From Cognaticolwellia beringensis (GTDB lineage: Bacteria; Pseudomonadota; Gammaproteobacteria; Enterobacterales; Alteromonadaceae), in contig NZ_CP020465.1 of NCBI RefSeq assembly GCF_002076895.1, forward strand, positions 4,216,001 through 4,280,000: 64,000 nucleotides of DNA. Direction: 5' to 3'. This document shows, one piece after another, positions 28,978 through 38,971 of this stretch; position 1 is the first letter of the stretch, and each line of letters begins with the position of its first letter. The translations under genes and the position numbers were made by a program. The notes beneath the pieces are model-generated. The model was given only the letters and a program-made list of their open reading frames with translations. It made no database searches and was not told the DNA's origin.

Positions 28978-29317
28978 TAATAGGACTAATCATTAAGGAA
29001 ATATAGCGAATATATACACTAAACAGATGAATTAACTTAATTTAAACAACGGTGAGCTACAACAAACTTTTTTCACTATATTTTAACGAAATTTTAACCA
29101 TTGTAAGGGGGTATCGTGGCAGTTACGGAGAACACAGGGTGGTAATATTGAAACTTTTTCTTTTAGCTCAACCACTGTTAACAGTAGTTGAGCTGTGACT
29201 GAATCAATAAAAACTAAAATTAAAACGCTTCAACTAACTTTTATTCACATTGAAATTTAAAAACAACCATTAATAAGCAATATACTAACGGCTGTTTTTG
29301 ACCAAAGCATTTAAATA
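28978..29317. other. Intergenic region, SulP promoter side
   Basis: 340 bp with no ORF. A dyad AGCTCAAC...GTTGAGCT at about 29166-29194 has no T run on either strand, so it is not a clear terminator for the anchor gene that ends at 29318. Nothing else is recognised. Confidence 0.4.
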
Positions 29318-29854
29318 CTAGCCTTTAATCGTGTAATAACCTTTCATTGATAACGTGACAGTTACTGGCTGCTGGCTTTTATTTTTCCAATACCAGCCAT
29401 GTGAGCCTTTAAATGGCGTAGTAAGCGAGCCCTGCATATTATTTGCCGTGGTAATTGAGAAACTTTCAAAATACCCTGTTTTATCGCCTGCAGGTTCACC
29501 ATGAAAATCAAAATACAGCGCTTCACCATCGGTTTTCCATTGATATTCAACATGCGCATGCTTTTCCATGTTTAATTTATACTCTAGCCCTTTGCCCGCG
29601 GGGATAATAATTTCTACAGTATCGGTACGTTGTATATCATTTTGAATACCACGTTCCACGCTAATTTCGGGTGGCTTTTCTGATGCTTCTGCAATCGATG
29701 TTAGCCCTAGAGCTTTACCAACTCCTGTTGGGTCTATGTTATATTCTGCCGGTAAAATACAGGTAATAAGCAGCGTTAATGCAACTAAAAGTGCAACCAC
29801 GCCTGCTTTAATTAACGTGCGGGTAGAATGTACGGGGATATTAAATTCGTTCAT
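29318..29854 (-). CDS. Membrane-anchored periplasmic protein paired with HupE (copy 2)
   Basis: 178 residues. One membrane helix (about 15-33) ends in LPAEYNIDPTG, followed by a beta-rich periplasmic domain with HGEPAGDKTGYFESFS and GSHGWYWKN. It matches the copy at 15942-16517 over its whole length apart from the N-terminus. The gene lies 76 bp after hupE copy 2 on the same strand. It lacks the CzcCBA genes that accompany copy 1. The shared conserved motifs suggest a fixed partner role with HupE, perhaps in metal transfer; nothing in the sequence shows a catalytic site. Confidence 0.8.
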   Translation of the reverse strand: MNEFNIPVHSTRTLIKAGVVALLVALTLLITCILPAEYNIDPTGVGKALGLTSIAEASEKPPEISVERGIQNDIQRTDTVEIIIPAGKGLEYKLNMEKHAHVEYQWKTDGEALYFDFHGEPAGDKTGYFESFSITTANNMQGSLTTPFKGSHGWYWKNKSQQPVTVTLSMKGYYTIKG

Positions 29855-29930
29855 GTTAAATCCTAAATGCTTTTTTTATTTGTTGATTTCGTTTATTTTT
29901 CTGAACTCTAGTTAGCAATAAATATTAACG

Positions 29931-30626
29931 TTAACTGATTATATAACCGGTTAATTGCAAACCTAATAGCATAAAGCCAGCACTCATTAAGGCCGTATTC
30001 GTTATTGTTGCAAACTTGAGGTAACTGCTATGTCGGCGCCAAAAATTTAAAATGATTAACACCATGGCAAGTGCTAAAAACTGGCCTATTTCAACGCCAA
30101 CATTGAATGAAATAATGTTACTGACTAGTCCATCACTGGGTAATTGAAACTCTTGAATTTTAGTTGCTAAACCAAAACCGTGAAATAACCCAAACACAGT
30201 CACAGCTATTTTAGTATTAGGTTGGCAGTTAAATATGCGTTGAAATCCGCCTAAATTATCAAAACCTTTATAGACCACTGAAAGTCCAATAATAGCGTCA
30301 ATAATATAAGGATTAATTTCAATGTGACTAAATACGCCATATAGCAAAGTTAAGCTATGGCCAAGCGTAAATAAACTGACATATAGCAGCACGTCTTTAC
30401 TTCTAAATAAGAAAAACACCACACCAACAAGAAATAATAAATGGTCGTAGCCCGTCAGCATATGTTTAGCGCCAATATAAATAAATGGCAATATGGCAGT
30501 ACCTTGATTAGCCTCTAAAAACTGCTTTGTTGCGTCGTCAACGCCATGCGCCAATAGGGAAAATGATGCAAAAACTCCGGTAATGATGAGCAGGAAATTT
30601 ATTGATTTTATTACGGCTGTACTCAC
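29931..30626 (-). CDS. HupE/UreJ-family membrane protein (copy 2)
   Basis: 231 residues from GTG, with AAGGAAC about 7 bases upstream. Signal-like first helix, HGVDDATKQFL, then IGAKHMLTGYDHLLFLVGV and LFHGFGLATKI, the same landmarks as copy 1. About seven membrane helices in total. It is followed by the anchor-protein gene. The two HupE copies are alike along their full length, so the island copy and this copy are close homologues, either by duplication or by transfer from a relative. Confidence 0.88.
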   Translation of the reverse strand: MSTAVIKSINFLLIITGVFASFSLLAHGVDDATKQFLEANQGTAILPFIYIGAKHMLTGYDHLLFLVGVVFFLFRSKDVLLYVSLFTLGHSLTLLYGVFSHIEINPYIIDAIIGLSVVYKGFDNLGGFQRIFNCQPNTKIAVTVFGLFHGFGLATKIQEFQLPSDGLVSNIISFNVGVEIGQFLALAMVLIILNFWRRHSSYLKFATITNTALMSAGFMLLGLQLTGYIIS

Positions 30627-30935
30627 TGATTGTTCCTTGGTATTGATAGTTTCATCAACTTATTAATTTATCTTTTATAAACGAGCATTTTTACTAAAAA
30701 AAAGCCTGTTAGTAATCTTAAGTTGCTTGTTAAAATTAATCTAAGCTTTATACACTATGCTTACAAGTAAAGGTAATTAAAAGCTGCAGAAAGCACCGCT
30801 ATTATGTCAACTATATGTGACTATGTTCAAACTAACGCCTCGTGTTGAAGATAAAATCATACTGTTATCGACTTGTGCTGTATATCCTGTCACAAAAATG
30901 ATAAATAATAACCACACTCTATATTAAGTCTATCA
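30627..30935. other. Divergent promoter region hupE / fetB
   Basis: 309 bp without a gene. AT-rich. It must contain promoters for the minus-strand hupE pair and for fetB, but I could not fix hexamers with confidence. Confidence 0.35.
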
Positions 30936-31685
30936 ATGCTCATGAACGATACACTGAAAATAATCAGTTTAGTTGATCTCTCTGTTGCTTTTATCCCGGT
31001 TATAATCGCGCTTGGTTTTATATATTTATGGTCATTAAATGTAAAACAAGCGAGCTATGCCCTCGCTCGTATGCTTGTTCAGTTATTACTGATTGGTTAT
31101 GTATTAAGCTACATTTTTTATTCTGATAATGCTTGGCTAATAACGTCCATTTTATTGGCGATGATCAGTGTTTCATGCTGGATAGCACTACGAACACTTC
31201 CCTCACAACATAGGCTAAAATTATTCAAACATGGTTTTATCGCCATATTAGTTGGCGGAGGCTTTACTTTATTAATCATAAGCCAAGGGGCGTTATCGTT
31301 AACGCCATGGTATAAAGCACAAATTATTATTCCTCTTGGCGGTATGATATTTGCCACCGCAATGAATAGCATCAGTTTATGTGCAGAACGAATTTTTTCT
31401 GAATTAAACAATAATAAATCTTATAAAATAGCTCGCCAACAAGCACTTAATGCCGCGACCATTCCCGTTATTAACTCTCTATTTGCTGTGGGTTTAGTCT
31501 CAATACCAGGAATGATGACAGGTCAAATATTGTCAGGGGTTTCACCTTTAATTGCCGCTAGATATCAAATAATTGTTATGTGTATGATCTTTGCCTCTGC
31601 GATACTTTCGGCAGTCATTTTTTTACTTTTATCTGAAACTACCATGAAAGAAATTATCAAGTATAAAACCAATAGCCAGCCATAA
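30936..31685 (+). CDS. fetB: FetB/UPF0014-family membrane permease
   Basis: 249 residues with about seven membrane helices. The UPF0014 layout is recognisable: ARMLVQLLLIGYVLSYIF near residues 44-61, and GMMTGQILSGVSPLIAARYQ near 190-209. FetB is the permease of the FetAB iron exporter in E. coli. No FetA ATPase gene is adjacent, so an ATPase elsewhere must serve it. The start could be the ATG at 30942 (MNDTLK); no good ribosome site precedes either. Confidence 0.85.
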   Translation: MLMNDTLKIISLVDLSVAFIPVIIALGFIYLWSLNVKQASYALARMLVQLLLIGYVLSYIFYSDNAWLITSILLAMISVSCWIALRTLPSQHRLKLFKHGFIAILVGGGFTLLIISQGALSLTPWYKAQIIIPLGGMIFATAMNSISLCAERIFSELNNNKSYKIARQQALNAATIPVINSLFAVGLVSIPGMMTGQILSGVSPLIAARYQIIVMCMIFASAILSAVIFLLLSETTMKEIIKYKTNSQP

Positions 31686-31797
31686 CTTATGAGTAGTCAA
31701 TGATACCCATCACTTTACGTATCAAATGGTACTAATATTTGATTATTGTCTCAATTGGAACTACACTAAAGAGGTTGATGGTTTATAGGACTTATAG

Positions 31798-32193
31798 ATG
31801 AATATTTCACATTATCAAAATGAAACTCCGAAAATTAATAGTTCGGTGGCTTTTAAACTGGGTAGCAATATATTAGAGAAATGGCGTTGCAGCGCCAGTG
31901 ATAAACAAGCGATTCTTGGACTAACAAAGAGTAGTTATTATCGCTTGCAAAATAATGAAAGTGCGACGCTTTCAAATGATCAGTTAGAGCGCATCAGTTA
32001 TATAGCTAATATTCATCAAGCATTGAAAATGGTTTTCACTAACCCTGATAATATTTATGGTTTTATGGCGATGAAAAATGATAATCCTTACTTTAATGGT
32101 AACTCGCCGCTATCACTTATCTCGACGGGGAAATTTGGCACTTTATACGAAGTTTTCAAACGTATAGATGCTATGCGCAATGGTCAGTGGTAA
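31798..32193 (+). CDS. Xre/MbcA/ParS-type antitoxin
   Basis: 131 residues. An N-terminal helical DNA-binding part (30-70, containing ILGLTKSSYYRLQ) is followed by a C-terminal antitoxin domain (about 75-131) with NPYFNGNSPLSLISTGKFGTLYEV, the DUF2384 signature that binds RES toxins. The RES toxin gene follows with a 4-5 bp gap or an overlap, depending on start. Likely it also represses the pair's promoter. Confidence 0.9.
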   Translation: MNISHYQNETPKINSSVAFKLGSNILEKWRCSASDKQAILGLTKSSYYRLQNNESATLSNDQLERISYIANIHQALKMVFTNPDNIYGFMAMKNDNPYFNGNSPLSLISTGKFGTLYEVFKRIDAMRNGQW

Positions 32194-32197
32194 CTCG

Positions 32198-32872
32198 ATG
32201 AAAGCTACAAAAATATTAAAACTTGTCGATAAGGTCACCTACCGCTTAGTTAATTCTAAATTCCCTCCCATCACACTATTTGATGATGTGATCAATAAAG
32301 ACGACTTTGAAGCGGTTTACGCTATTCAGGCATTAACCAATCCAAGAATATTAAATGAGCTTGGCAACTTAGCCTTACTTTCAACCAACGAAATTCCCTT
32401 TGGCATTGACGGCGTAAATTATGTAACCGCGCCCTTTACCCACATTAATCCTGTTGGCTCACGCTTCAGTGGCGGTGAATTTGGTGTGCTATACCTTGCT
32501 GACACCATTAATACCGCTATTAAAGAAACGCTTTACCATCAAGAGAAATATTTTCAAAATGTACAAGGTTTGCATTATGACACGGTAGATATGCGATGCT
32601 TAAAAGTAACGTTTAGTGCCGACGTTGTCGACTGCTCAAAGCTTGAAGGCATTAATGATAGTGCTGATTACACGCGACCTAGAAGCCTTGGTGCTGAGCT
32701 GAAAAAAAATGGTGAGCAAGGTATTCAATATCTATCGGTCCGAAATGAAGGTTCAACCTGTTGGGGGCTTTTTTCTCCTATTCATGTCTCTACCGCGATC
32801 CAAACCAAGCACTTTGAGTTTATATTTGACGGAAAATCAATATCCAAGGTCAGAGAGTTAGTTTGCTCATAA
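32198..32872 (+). CDS. RES-domain NAD+ phosphorylase toxin
   Basis: About 224 residues from ATG at 32198 (MKATKI); ATGs at 32168 and 32180 in the same frame would overlap the antitoxin. The RES domain is recognisable from RFSGGEFGVLYLADTINTAI to the IKETLYHQE helix, with the R, Y and E that form the catalytic pocket. RES toxins degrade NAD+ and arrest growth. It forms a toxin-antitoxin operon with the upstream Xre-type gene. No mobile-element sign surrounds the pair. Confidence 0.9.
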   Translation: MKATKILKLVDKVTYRLVNSKFPPITLFDDVINKDDFEAVYAIQALTNPRILNELGNLALLSTNEIPFGIDGVNYVTAPFTHINPVGSRFSGGEFGVLYLADTINTAIKETLYHQEKYFQNVQGLHYDTVDMRCLKVTFSADVVDCSKLEGINDSADYTRPRSLGAELKKNGEQGIQYLSVRNEGSTCWGLFSPIHVSTAIQTKHFEFIFDGKSISKVRELVCS

Positions 32873-33060
32873 TTTTAAAACTAAAAACTCAAAAATCACA
32901 AAACTAGATGATAAAAAAATGGCTATGATATACCTCGCAGTAATTCATAACCATTTTCGAGTAAAAGAAAACCTAAGCTACTTTTTCATGTGTGTTAGTT
33001 TAATACCAAGTTGATTCATTCACTTGGTATAACTTTAAAATATGAAAACGTGACAGCCAA

Positions 33061-34857
33061 TTAAAAGCTGAAGTCTTCACTGGCTAACGCCATCATTGAA
33101 TCAACACCACCTTCAATACAAGCCGCATGTCCTTTAGCGCGAGGTAATATTCGTTTAAAGTAAAATTCACAGGTATGTAACTTTGCTTGATAGAAAGCTC
33201 TATCTTCAGCGCCACTTTGAAGCTTGTTATGCGCAACTGAAGCCATTTGTGCCCAAAAGTACGCTAAAGTGACGTAACCTGCGAACATTAAATAATCAAC
33301 CGATGCACCACCAATTTCATCGGCATTACTTTGGGCTTTTTTACCGACCGTTGCCGTAATACTTTGCCACTGCTCAAAGTATGCACTTAAGGTTTGTATT
33401 TGTTCAGCCATCGCATTATTACTGGCGTTAGCTTGGCAAAAATCACCAACATCCGCCATGAAAGGTTGTAATATTGCGCCTTTGCTGCCTAAAATTTTAC
33501 GGGCAAGTAAATCTAATGCTTGAATACCTGTCGTGCCTTCATATAAACAGCTTATTTTGGTATCTCGCATGAGTTGTTCCATGCCCCACTCTTTTATAAA
33601 GCCGTGGCCGCCAAATATTTGTACCCCGTGACTAGTACATTCAAATCCTAGCTCACTCAACAACGCTTTTGCTATCGGTGTTAATAAAGCGAGCTTTGTT
33701 TCCGCATTAACGACTTTAATTTTGTCTTTTTCAGCATGTGTTATATCAACTAACTGTGATAAATAACCGATAAGTGCCCGACCACCTTCAGTAATTGACT
33801 TCTGGGTCAGTAACATTCTGCGAACGTCGGGGTGAACAATAATAGGATCTGCAGGACCATTTGGGTTTTTAATCCCGCTAATTGACCGCATTTGTAAACG
33901 ATCTTTGGCATAAGCCAATGCACCTTGAAAAGAGGCCTCTGCTGCTGCGGTACCTTCTAACGCCACACCTAATCGCGCTGAATTCATAAAGGTGAACATA
34001 CAGTTTAAGCCGCGGTTAACTTCACCAATTAAATAGCCTTTTGCATTGTCAAAATTAATCACACATGTCGCATTCGCGTTAATACCCATTTTGTGTTCAA
34101 TTGAGCCACAGCTAACACCATTTCTATCGGCTATTGTGCCGTCATCATTGACATTAAACTTAGGGACAATAAAAAGTGAAATCCCTTTACTGCCTTCAGG
34201 TGAGCCTGGAATACGAGCAATAACAATATGAACAATGTTGTCAGATAAGTCATGTTCACCAGCAGAGATAAATATTTTTGAGCCTGTTAATGAATAACTA
34301 CCATCAGCACTTAACTCGGCTTTTGTGCGCAACATGCCGAGGTCAGTACCGCAATGTGCTTCGGTTAAACACATGGTGCCAGTCCAAGTACCTTCAACTA
34401 GGTTTGGCATAAATTGTTGTTTTTGTATTTCAGTACCATGGGCTTCAATGGTTGCTAAGGCGCCATGACTTAAACCTGGATACATAGAAAAACTATGGTT
34501 AGCTGCTGACATCATTTCACTGATCGCACTATTGAGTGAATGTGGTAACCCTTGGCCGCCAAATTCTACACTTTGTGCCAATGTAGGCCAGCCACCCTCT
34601 ACATACTGTTGATAAGCATCTTTAAAACCGTCTGGTGTTGTAACCACCCCATCGGTCCAAGTACAACCCTGCTGGTCGCCAATCTGATTAATTGGTGCAA
34701 TAACCTGTTCGGTAAATTTGGCGGCTTCTGTGAGAATAGCGTTTACCATGTCTTCACTGGCATCATTGTAGCCAAGGTGTTGGTAATGTTTATCGCAGTC
34801 TAACAACTCTTGCATAACAAATTTTATATCTCTTATGGGGGCTTTATACTCAGGCAT
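33061..34857 (-). CDS. Acyl-CoA dehydrogenase, DmdC type
   Basis: About 598 residues. ATG at 34857 has GGAG 9 bases upstream; the frame extends five codons further to a TTG without support. The layout is an acyl-CoA dehydrogenase fold (about 75-450) with MCLTEAHCGTDLG in the FAD/substrate region, plus the extra C-terminal domain typical of 600-residue members such as 3-methylmercaptopropionyl-CoA dehydrogenase. It oxidises an acyl-CoA with FAD. The true substrate may be a medium- or long-chain fatty acyl-CoA. Stand-alone gene, with a paralogue at 44514-46319. Confidence 0.88.
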   Translation of the reverse strand: MPEYKAPIRDIKFVMQELLDCDKHYQHLGYNDASEDMVNAILTEAAKFTEQVIAPINQIGDQQGCTWTDGVVTTPDGFKDAYQQYVEGGWPTLAQSVEFGGQGLPHSLNSAISEMMSAANHSFSMYPGLSHGALATIEAHGTEIQKQQFMPNLVEGTWTGTMCLTEAHCGTDLGMLRTKAELSADGSYSLTGSKIFISAGEHDLSDNIVHIVIARIPGSPEGSKGISLFIVPKFNVNDDGTIADRNGVSCGSIEHKMGINANATCVINFDNAKGYLIGEVNRGLNCMFTFMNSARLGVALEGTAAAEASFQGALAYAKDRLQMRSISGIKNPNGPADPIIVHPDVRRMLLTQKSITEGGRALIGYLSQLVDITHAEKDKIKVVNAETKLALLTPIAKALLSELGFECTSHGVQIFGGHGFIKEWGMEQLMRDTKISCLYEGTTGIQALDLLARKILGSKGAILQPFMADVGDFCQANASNNAMAEQIQTLSAYFEQWQSITATVGKKAQSNADEIGGASVDYLMFAGYVTLAYFWAQMASVAHNKLQSGAEDRAFYQAKLHTCEFYFKRILPRAKGHAACIEGGVDSMMALASEDFSF

Positions 34858-35274
34858 TAATTTATTCTCCAAACTCTTATTAGACTATTATTAGACTATT
34901 CATGGCGGTTACTTGAATTGTATGTTTTCTATGCTAAATACAAAGAAGATATAAAACAAATGAATATTTTTAATCATTACCTATTCAAATTTCGTATACA
35001 TGACGGTAAATACCGCTTTGTTAAACTGACTTAACATAAAACCTCTGCTATTTGCCGCAAGCTCTATTCGTGATCTGCATTCCTAGGCTATTTTGTACCC
35101 AGTATTTGCGTTCTCAAAGCACTACTATGTTTTATGGGAATACAGCTTCATTATAATTATTCATTGGTTTTATAAAACTATTGGCTTTAACATAATTTAT
35201 GCGTGCTTATATTAGTAAGCAAATGTAGATTTTTAATTAATTTATCTATTTGAAACGACCTTAAAGGATACCTT
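34858..35274. other. Divergent intergenic region acyl-CoA dehydrogenase / nitroreductase
   Basis: 417 bp with no ORF. A short tandem ATTATTAGACT lies near 34878-34900. The promoters for the two divergent genes should be here. Nothing else is recognised. Confidence 0.4.
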
Positions 35275-35937
35275 ATGTCAGTAATTGCCTTGTTAGAAGA
35301 ACGATATTCTACGCGTGCTTTTTTAAGTAAACCTGTTAGACATGAATTACTTGAAGCTATTTTTAAACAAGCACAACAATCACCATCAAACTGTAATGTG
35401 CAACCTTGGCAAACATATGTAGTTTCAGGTGATAAAAAAGAGCAATTAAAAAATGACTTAACCGCTACAGTAATGAAAGGTAAAGCACCTAACCCTGACT
35501 TTAACTGGTTACCTAAATACGAAGGTATTCACCGTGATCGTCAATTTGGTTCCGCTAATGCACTTTATAGCGCTATCGGTGTAACACGAGACGATAAAAA
35601 AGGCCGACAAATGGCAATGATTCGAAATTGGCAGTTTTTTGATGCGCCACACGTTGCCTTTTTCACCATGGATAAATATTTAGATATTATGGGCGCAGTA
35701 GATTTAGGTATTTATGCACAAACCTTGTCGTTAATTTTAGCAGAGCATGGACTGTCATGTTGTATGCAAGGTGCCTTAGGACAATTCCCTGACCCGATAA
35801 AAAAAGCGCTAAATTTACCAGAGCAGCGTGGTATTTTATTTGGTATGTCTTTTGGTTATGCCGATGAAAGTGCAGCAGTAAATAGCACAAGAACTGACCG
35901 AGAAAATATCAATAATGCGGTTAGTTTTTTAAGTTAA
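35275..35937 (+). CDS. Nitroreductase-family FMN oxidoreductase
   Basis: 220 residues. The start is ATG with AAAGGA 7 bases before. N-terminal RYSTRAFLSKPV and SPSNCNVQPWQTYVVSG are family landmarks, and the C-terminal part has GMSFGYADES. The enzymes use FMN and NAD(P)H to reduce nitroaromatics and quinones. Members of similar length act in detoxification of nitro compounds; the in vivo substrate is unknown. Stand-alone. Confidence 0.88.
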   Translation: MSVIALLEERYSTRAFLSKPVRHELLEAIFKQAQQSPSNCNVQPWQTYVVSGDKKEQLKNDLTATVMKGKAPNPDFNWLPKYEGIHRDRQFGSANALYSAIGVTRDDKKGRQMAMIRNWQFFDAPHVAFFTMDKYLDIMGAVDLGIYAQTLSLILAEHGLSCCMQGALGQFPDPIKKALNLPEQRGILFGMSFGYADESAAVNSTRTDRENINNAVSFLS

Positions 35938-36019
35938 ATTTTTTAAAATAGCCTTATCATTTTAACGCTAAATTTAAGGTGGTATTACTGGCATAACCTA
36001 TACAATGTCGACGTGAAGG

Positions 36020-37624
36020 TTATGCCGTAAAGCTTTCTTCTTCAATCGACAATGCATAGGCCTTGTATTTCATATCAGACTCAACAATATGTTTAGTAAA
36101 CCAAGCATAAATAACCAATGCCATTTTATGCTGCACTTCAATGTTATAGTCATCAAGCTTATTCAGAAACACTACAAGCTTTTCTTTTAGCTCAATATGC
36201 TCAGTTATATGCTCTTGGGTACCTGGGTAATTTATTTGTCTTAATAAATTTTCTTCTGAATCAAATTGCAAATCAATGTATGAAGATAAATGTTGCAATA
36301 GCATAACAGCAGACTGCTTATTGTCTTTATGATATAAATCATTGAGCATGGTAAATATCATCTTATGTTGCTCATCAATTTGTTTATTACCTACTTGGTA
36401 AATAGGTAGCCATTCGATAATATTTTTAACTTGTTTTTCTTGGTATTTAAGTATTTCAGTTGGCGATTTTATCGCTTTAGTAATACTTTTTAATATGGCA
36501 CTTTTCTTTGAAGGTTTGATTAAATAACCATTAAGCCTAAATGGAATCCAGCGTTTAATCGCTTCTCTGTTTCGATATTGTATATACGCCACTACAGGGA
36601 CTTGATTACCTGCTTGGCGAACAATTTTAGTGACTTCGATACCGTTTAACGTTGGTAAGTCATAAGCTAAAAGCACCACATCGGGTTTAAAGTCTTTAAT
36701 CTTTTCTAACGCTAATTTACCGTCATTTACTAAAGCATATTTAAATACCGTACCAGAGAATATTTTATCTATAACATGAGTAAACATGTCTGATGGTTCC
36801 GCTATAAGTACTTTGTAGCAAGCAGTTTGTGTTTGCTCAGTGTTACTGTCAACATCTGCTATGAGTAGCTCGGTATTCACCCCCATAACACTTTTAATAT
36901 CATGTTGATTACTCTCTATGATATTTTCTTTAAGCTCCTGATTATTAGCTTTTAATTCTTGTAATTGATCAACGATATTTTGTATATTGCTAGAAACGTT
37001 TTCGTTCATTTGCTCTAAAGATAAGCCGATAATATTCTGTAATACCGCTTTTGTTTGGTCATTATCTAAAGCGCTATTGGTCGCGGAAATAATATTTTTT
37101 TCACATTCATTCACTTGAGATATAAAAGACTTTTTAAGTGCTACTCCGTGCTGTATACATGATGCAAGTTCATCTTCGCCTTCAATAACAAGTTGCTCTA
37201 AACTTTCATTATTTCGACTTTCAATTAATTTTAATTCTTTTAACAAAACCAGCTTTAACCGATATGGCTCATTTAAGGGATTAATAATGGCGTAATCGTC
37301 AAACAAACCATTTTCACAAGCTAAATAGGCACGAAAAGTTTCTCGGTTGTTGATCAACAATATTGCACTATGTGGCGCGATGTTTTGTTCATATTCTTCA
37401 AGGTAATTTATATAGAATTCAATAGTGCTTTTGACATTATTTGATGACAACAATAAAACTTTTGGTTTCATCGCCGTTAAGCTATTTAATTTTTTTGGAT
37501 TAAATTTATAAGCTTTAAAATCGAGGTCTAATTCAGAAATTTGCTGTATTGCCGGCTCAACACTATCCCGCTCTTGGTATATCATGACAATGTCGGGATG
37601 GCTGGATGTTTTCACTGATTTCAT
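36020..37624 (-). CDS. Receiver-like and bacteriohemerythrin fusion, both with altered key residues
   Basis: 534 residues. Residues 10-130 are a receiver-like region without clear phospho-acceptor, 135-245 are helical/coiled, 270-390 are a second receiver-like domain, and 400-525 are a bacteriohemerythrin. In the second receiver the acceptor position is A320 (VVLLAYDLP, with P four residues on); K370 of YLIKP is present. Hemerythrin iron ligands present are H420, E457, H472, H476, H512 and D517, but the ligand expected in HFxxEE is Q453. A pseudo-receiver that joins a hemerythrin-like oxygen or redox sensor with one ligand changed is the best description. No DNA-binding or enzymatic output domain is attached. 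Confidence 0.85.
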   Translation of the reverse strand: MKSVKTSSHPDIVMIYQERDSVEPAIQQISELDLDFKAYKFNPKKLNSLTAMKPKVLLLSSNNVKSTIEFYINYLEEYEQNIAPHSAILLINNRETFRAYLACENGLFDDYAIINPLNEPYRLKLVLLKELKLIESRNNESLEQLVIEGEDELASCIQHGVALKKSFISQVNECEKNIISATNSALDNDQTKAVLQNIIGLSLEQMNENVSSNIQNIVDQLQELKANNQELKENIIESNQHDIKSVMGVNTELLIADVDSNTEQTQTACYKVLIAEPSDMFTHVIDKIFSGTVFKYALVNDGKLALEKIKDFKPDVVLLAYDLPTLNGIEVTKIVRQAGNQVPVVAYIQYRNREAIKRWIPFRLNGYLIKPSKKSAILKSITKAIKSPTEILKYQEKQVKNIIEWLPIYQVGNKQIDEQHKMIFTMLNDLYHKDNKQSAVMLLQHLSSYIDLQFDSEENLLRQINYPGTQEHITEHIELKEKLVVFLNKLDDYNIEVQHKMALVIYAWFTKHIVESDMKYKAYALSIEEESFTA

Positions 37625-38158
37625 GCGTAAATACTCTCTTTTGTGCTATTTATACATTCAAGTTAATTAGCTGCAGCTACTTATATTCGATGGACTTACG
37701 TAAAGTAACCTTTTATTTCTACGCTGATGTACAGCCTTAAACTCTCAATCTTTCTTTAGGTAAATACGCTGTGATATATAAAGCTTATACTTAGATAATA
37801 GAATAGTTTCTTTAAAAATAACAACACATTCAGTTAATTACCAATAGTAGCGTGTAGACACAAGTGGTAAAACCAGTGCAAGATAGAAATACAAGCTTTA
37901 CAGTACAGATGAATTTTCAAATAACTCTCTATTTTTTAACAAATGTACATATTTTACTGGTGATCATTTCAGTGTCACTGATATTATGATGTAGATTATA
38001 TTAAAATTTCGTAAACAGTTTAGGCTCATGGTAATCGTTAAATAACCAACGCCTTTATTACAAAATTGAAAACATTCTGGAAATGGCTCGCCTATCTTAA
38101 AGCACTAGTTTTGCTTAAATGGCGATTTTATTTACATAAAAAAACAATAGGAATAATC
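37625..38158. other. Intergenic region
   Basis: 534 bp between the hemerythrin fusion (minus) and the crotonase (plus). In-frame TTG codons from 38066 could extend the crotonase, but there is no ribosome site. AT-rich, nothing else recognised. Confidence 0.4.
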
Positions 38159-38851
38159 GTGGAATTAGTCGATTTAGAAATTAATGAAAAAATTGCAACT
38201 ATCACTTTAAAAAATGGCAAAGTAAATGCTATTTCTCACCAAGTGATCAACGAATTAAATGACGCTTTAGATCAAGCAGAGTCTGCGGGCGCCGTAGTTA
38301 TATTAACGGGTCAAACAGGCATGTTTTCTGCAGGCTTTGACCTAAAAACGATGACAGCAAGTTCAGAATCCGCGGTAGCATTAGTTACAGCAGGTTCTAT
38401 TTTATCTCGTCGTATGTTGTCATTTCCATTTCCAATTATTGGCGCTTGTACCGGCCATGCTATTGCTAAAGGCGCATTTTTGTTACTCAGCTGCGATCAT
38501 CGAATTGGCAGTTTAGGTAAATTTAAAATCGGCTTAAATGAAGTCACTATTGGCATGACTATGCACCAAGCAGGTATTGAAATAGCACGTAACCGCTTAC
38601 CGAGTAACTATTTAACGCGTTCAGTAATTAACGCCGAATTATTCTCGCCAGAAACAGCGGTTGCTGCAGGGTTTTTAGACACATTAGTTGAACCAGAAGA
38701 ATTATTAGCAACAGCTAAAGCCCTTGCTACTCATATGCAAACATTGAATATGAAAGCGCATCACGGTACTAAATTGAAAGAAAGAAAAGAGATTTTAGCG
38801 GCGCTAGATGCGGCAATCGAACTTGATGCAGCGATGGTTATTTCTTTATAG
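38159..38851 (+). CDS. Crotonase-family enoyl-CoA hydratase/isomerase
   Basis: 230 residues from GTG at 38159, preceded by AGGA at a good distance. An in-frame extension to a TTG at 38066 has no support and encodes non-homologous sequence. The crotonase fold shows MFSAGFDLKTM (oxyanion-hole region) and CTGHAIAKGAFLLLSCDHRI. These enzymes hydrate or isomerise enoyl-CoA in fatty acid breakdown. Length is somewhat below the 255-residue average, so the C-terminal helices may be short. Separate from the larger fatty-acid cluster 3 kb downstream. Confidence 0.88.
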   Translation: MELVDLEINEKIATITLKNGKVNAISHQVINELNDALDQAESAGAVVILTGQTGMFSAGFDLKTMTASSESAVALVTAGSILSRRMLSFPFPIIGACTGHAIAKGAFLLLSCDHRIGSLGKFKIGLNEVTIGMTMHQAGIEIARNRLPSNYLTRSVINAELFSPETAVAAGFLDTLVEPEELLATAKALATHMQTLNMKAHHGTKLKERKEILAALDAAIELDAAMVISL

Positions 38852-38895
38852 ATTTTTAATCAGCGTTTATATTTCTTACATGTATATGTATATGT

Positions 38896-38935
38896 ATATG
38901 TGGCACGTGTTAACCCGTGCCACATATTATTTATT
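38896..38935 (+). terminator. Hairpin between convergent genes, likely terminator
   Basis: ATATGTGGCACG and CGTGCCACATAT form a 12-bp stem with an 8-base loop, followed by a T-rich TATTTATTTC. It lies between the convergent crotonase and VWA genes, and could serve both directions. Confidence 0.5.
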
Positions 38936-38971
38936 TCAAAGATTCTTTTCTAAGTATATATCTTCCAGCCC

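Noticed and set aside
29166..29194. Dyad as terminator of the second HupE/anchor operon
   Set aside because: The stem is fair but no T run follows on the minus strand, where an A-rich stretch is found instead.
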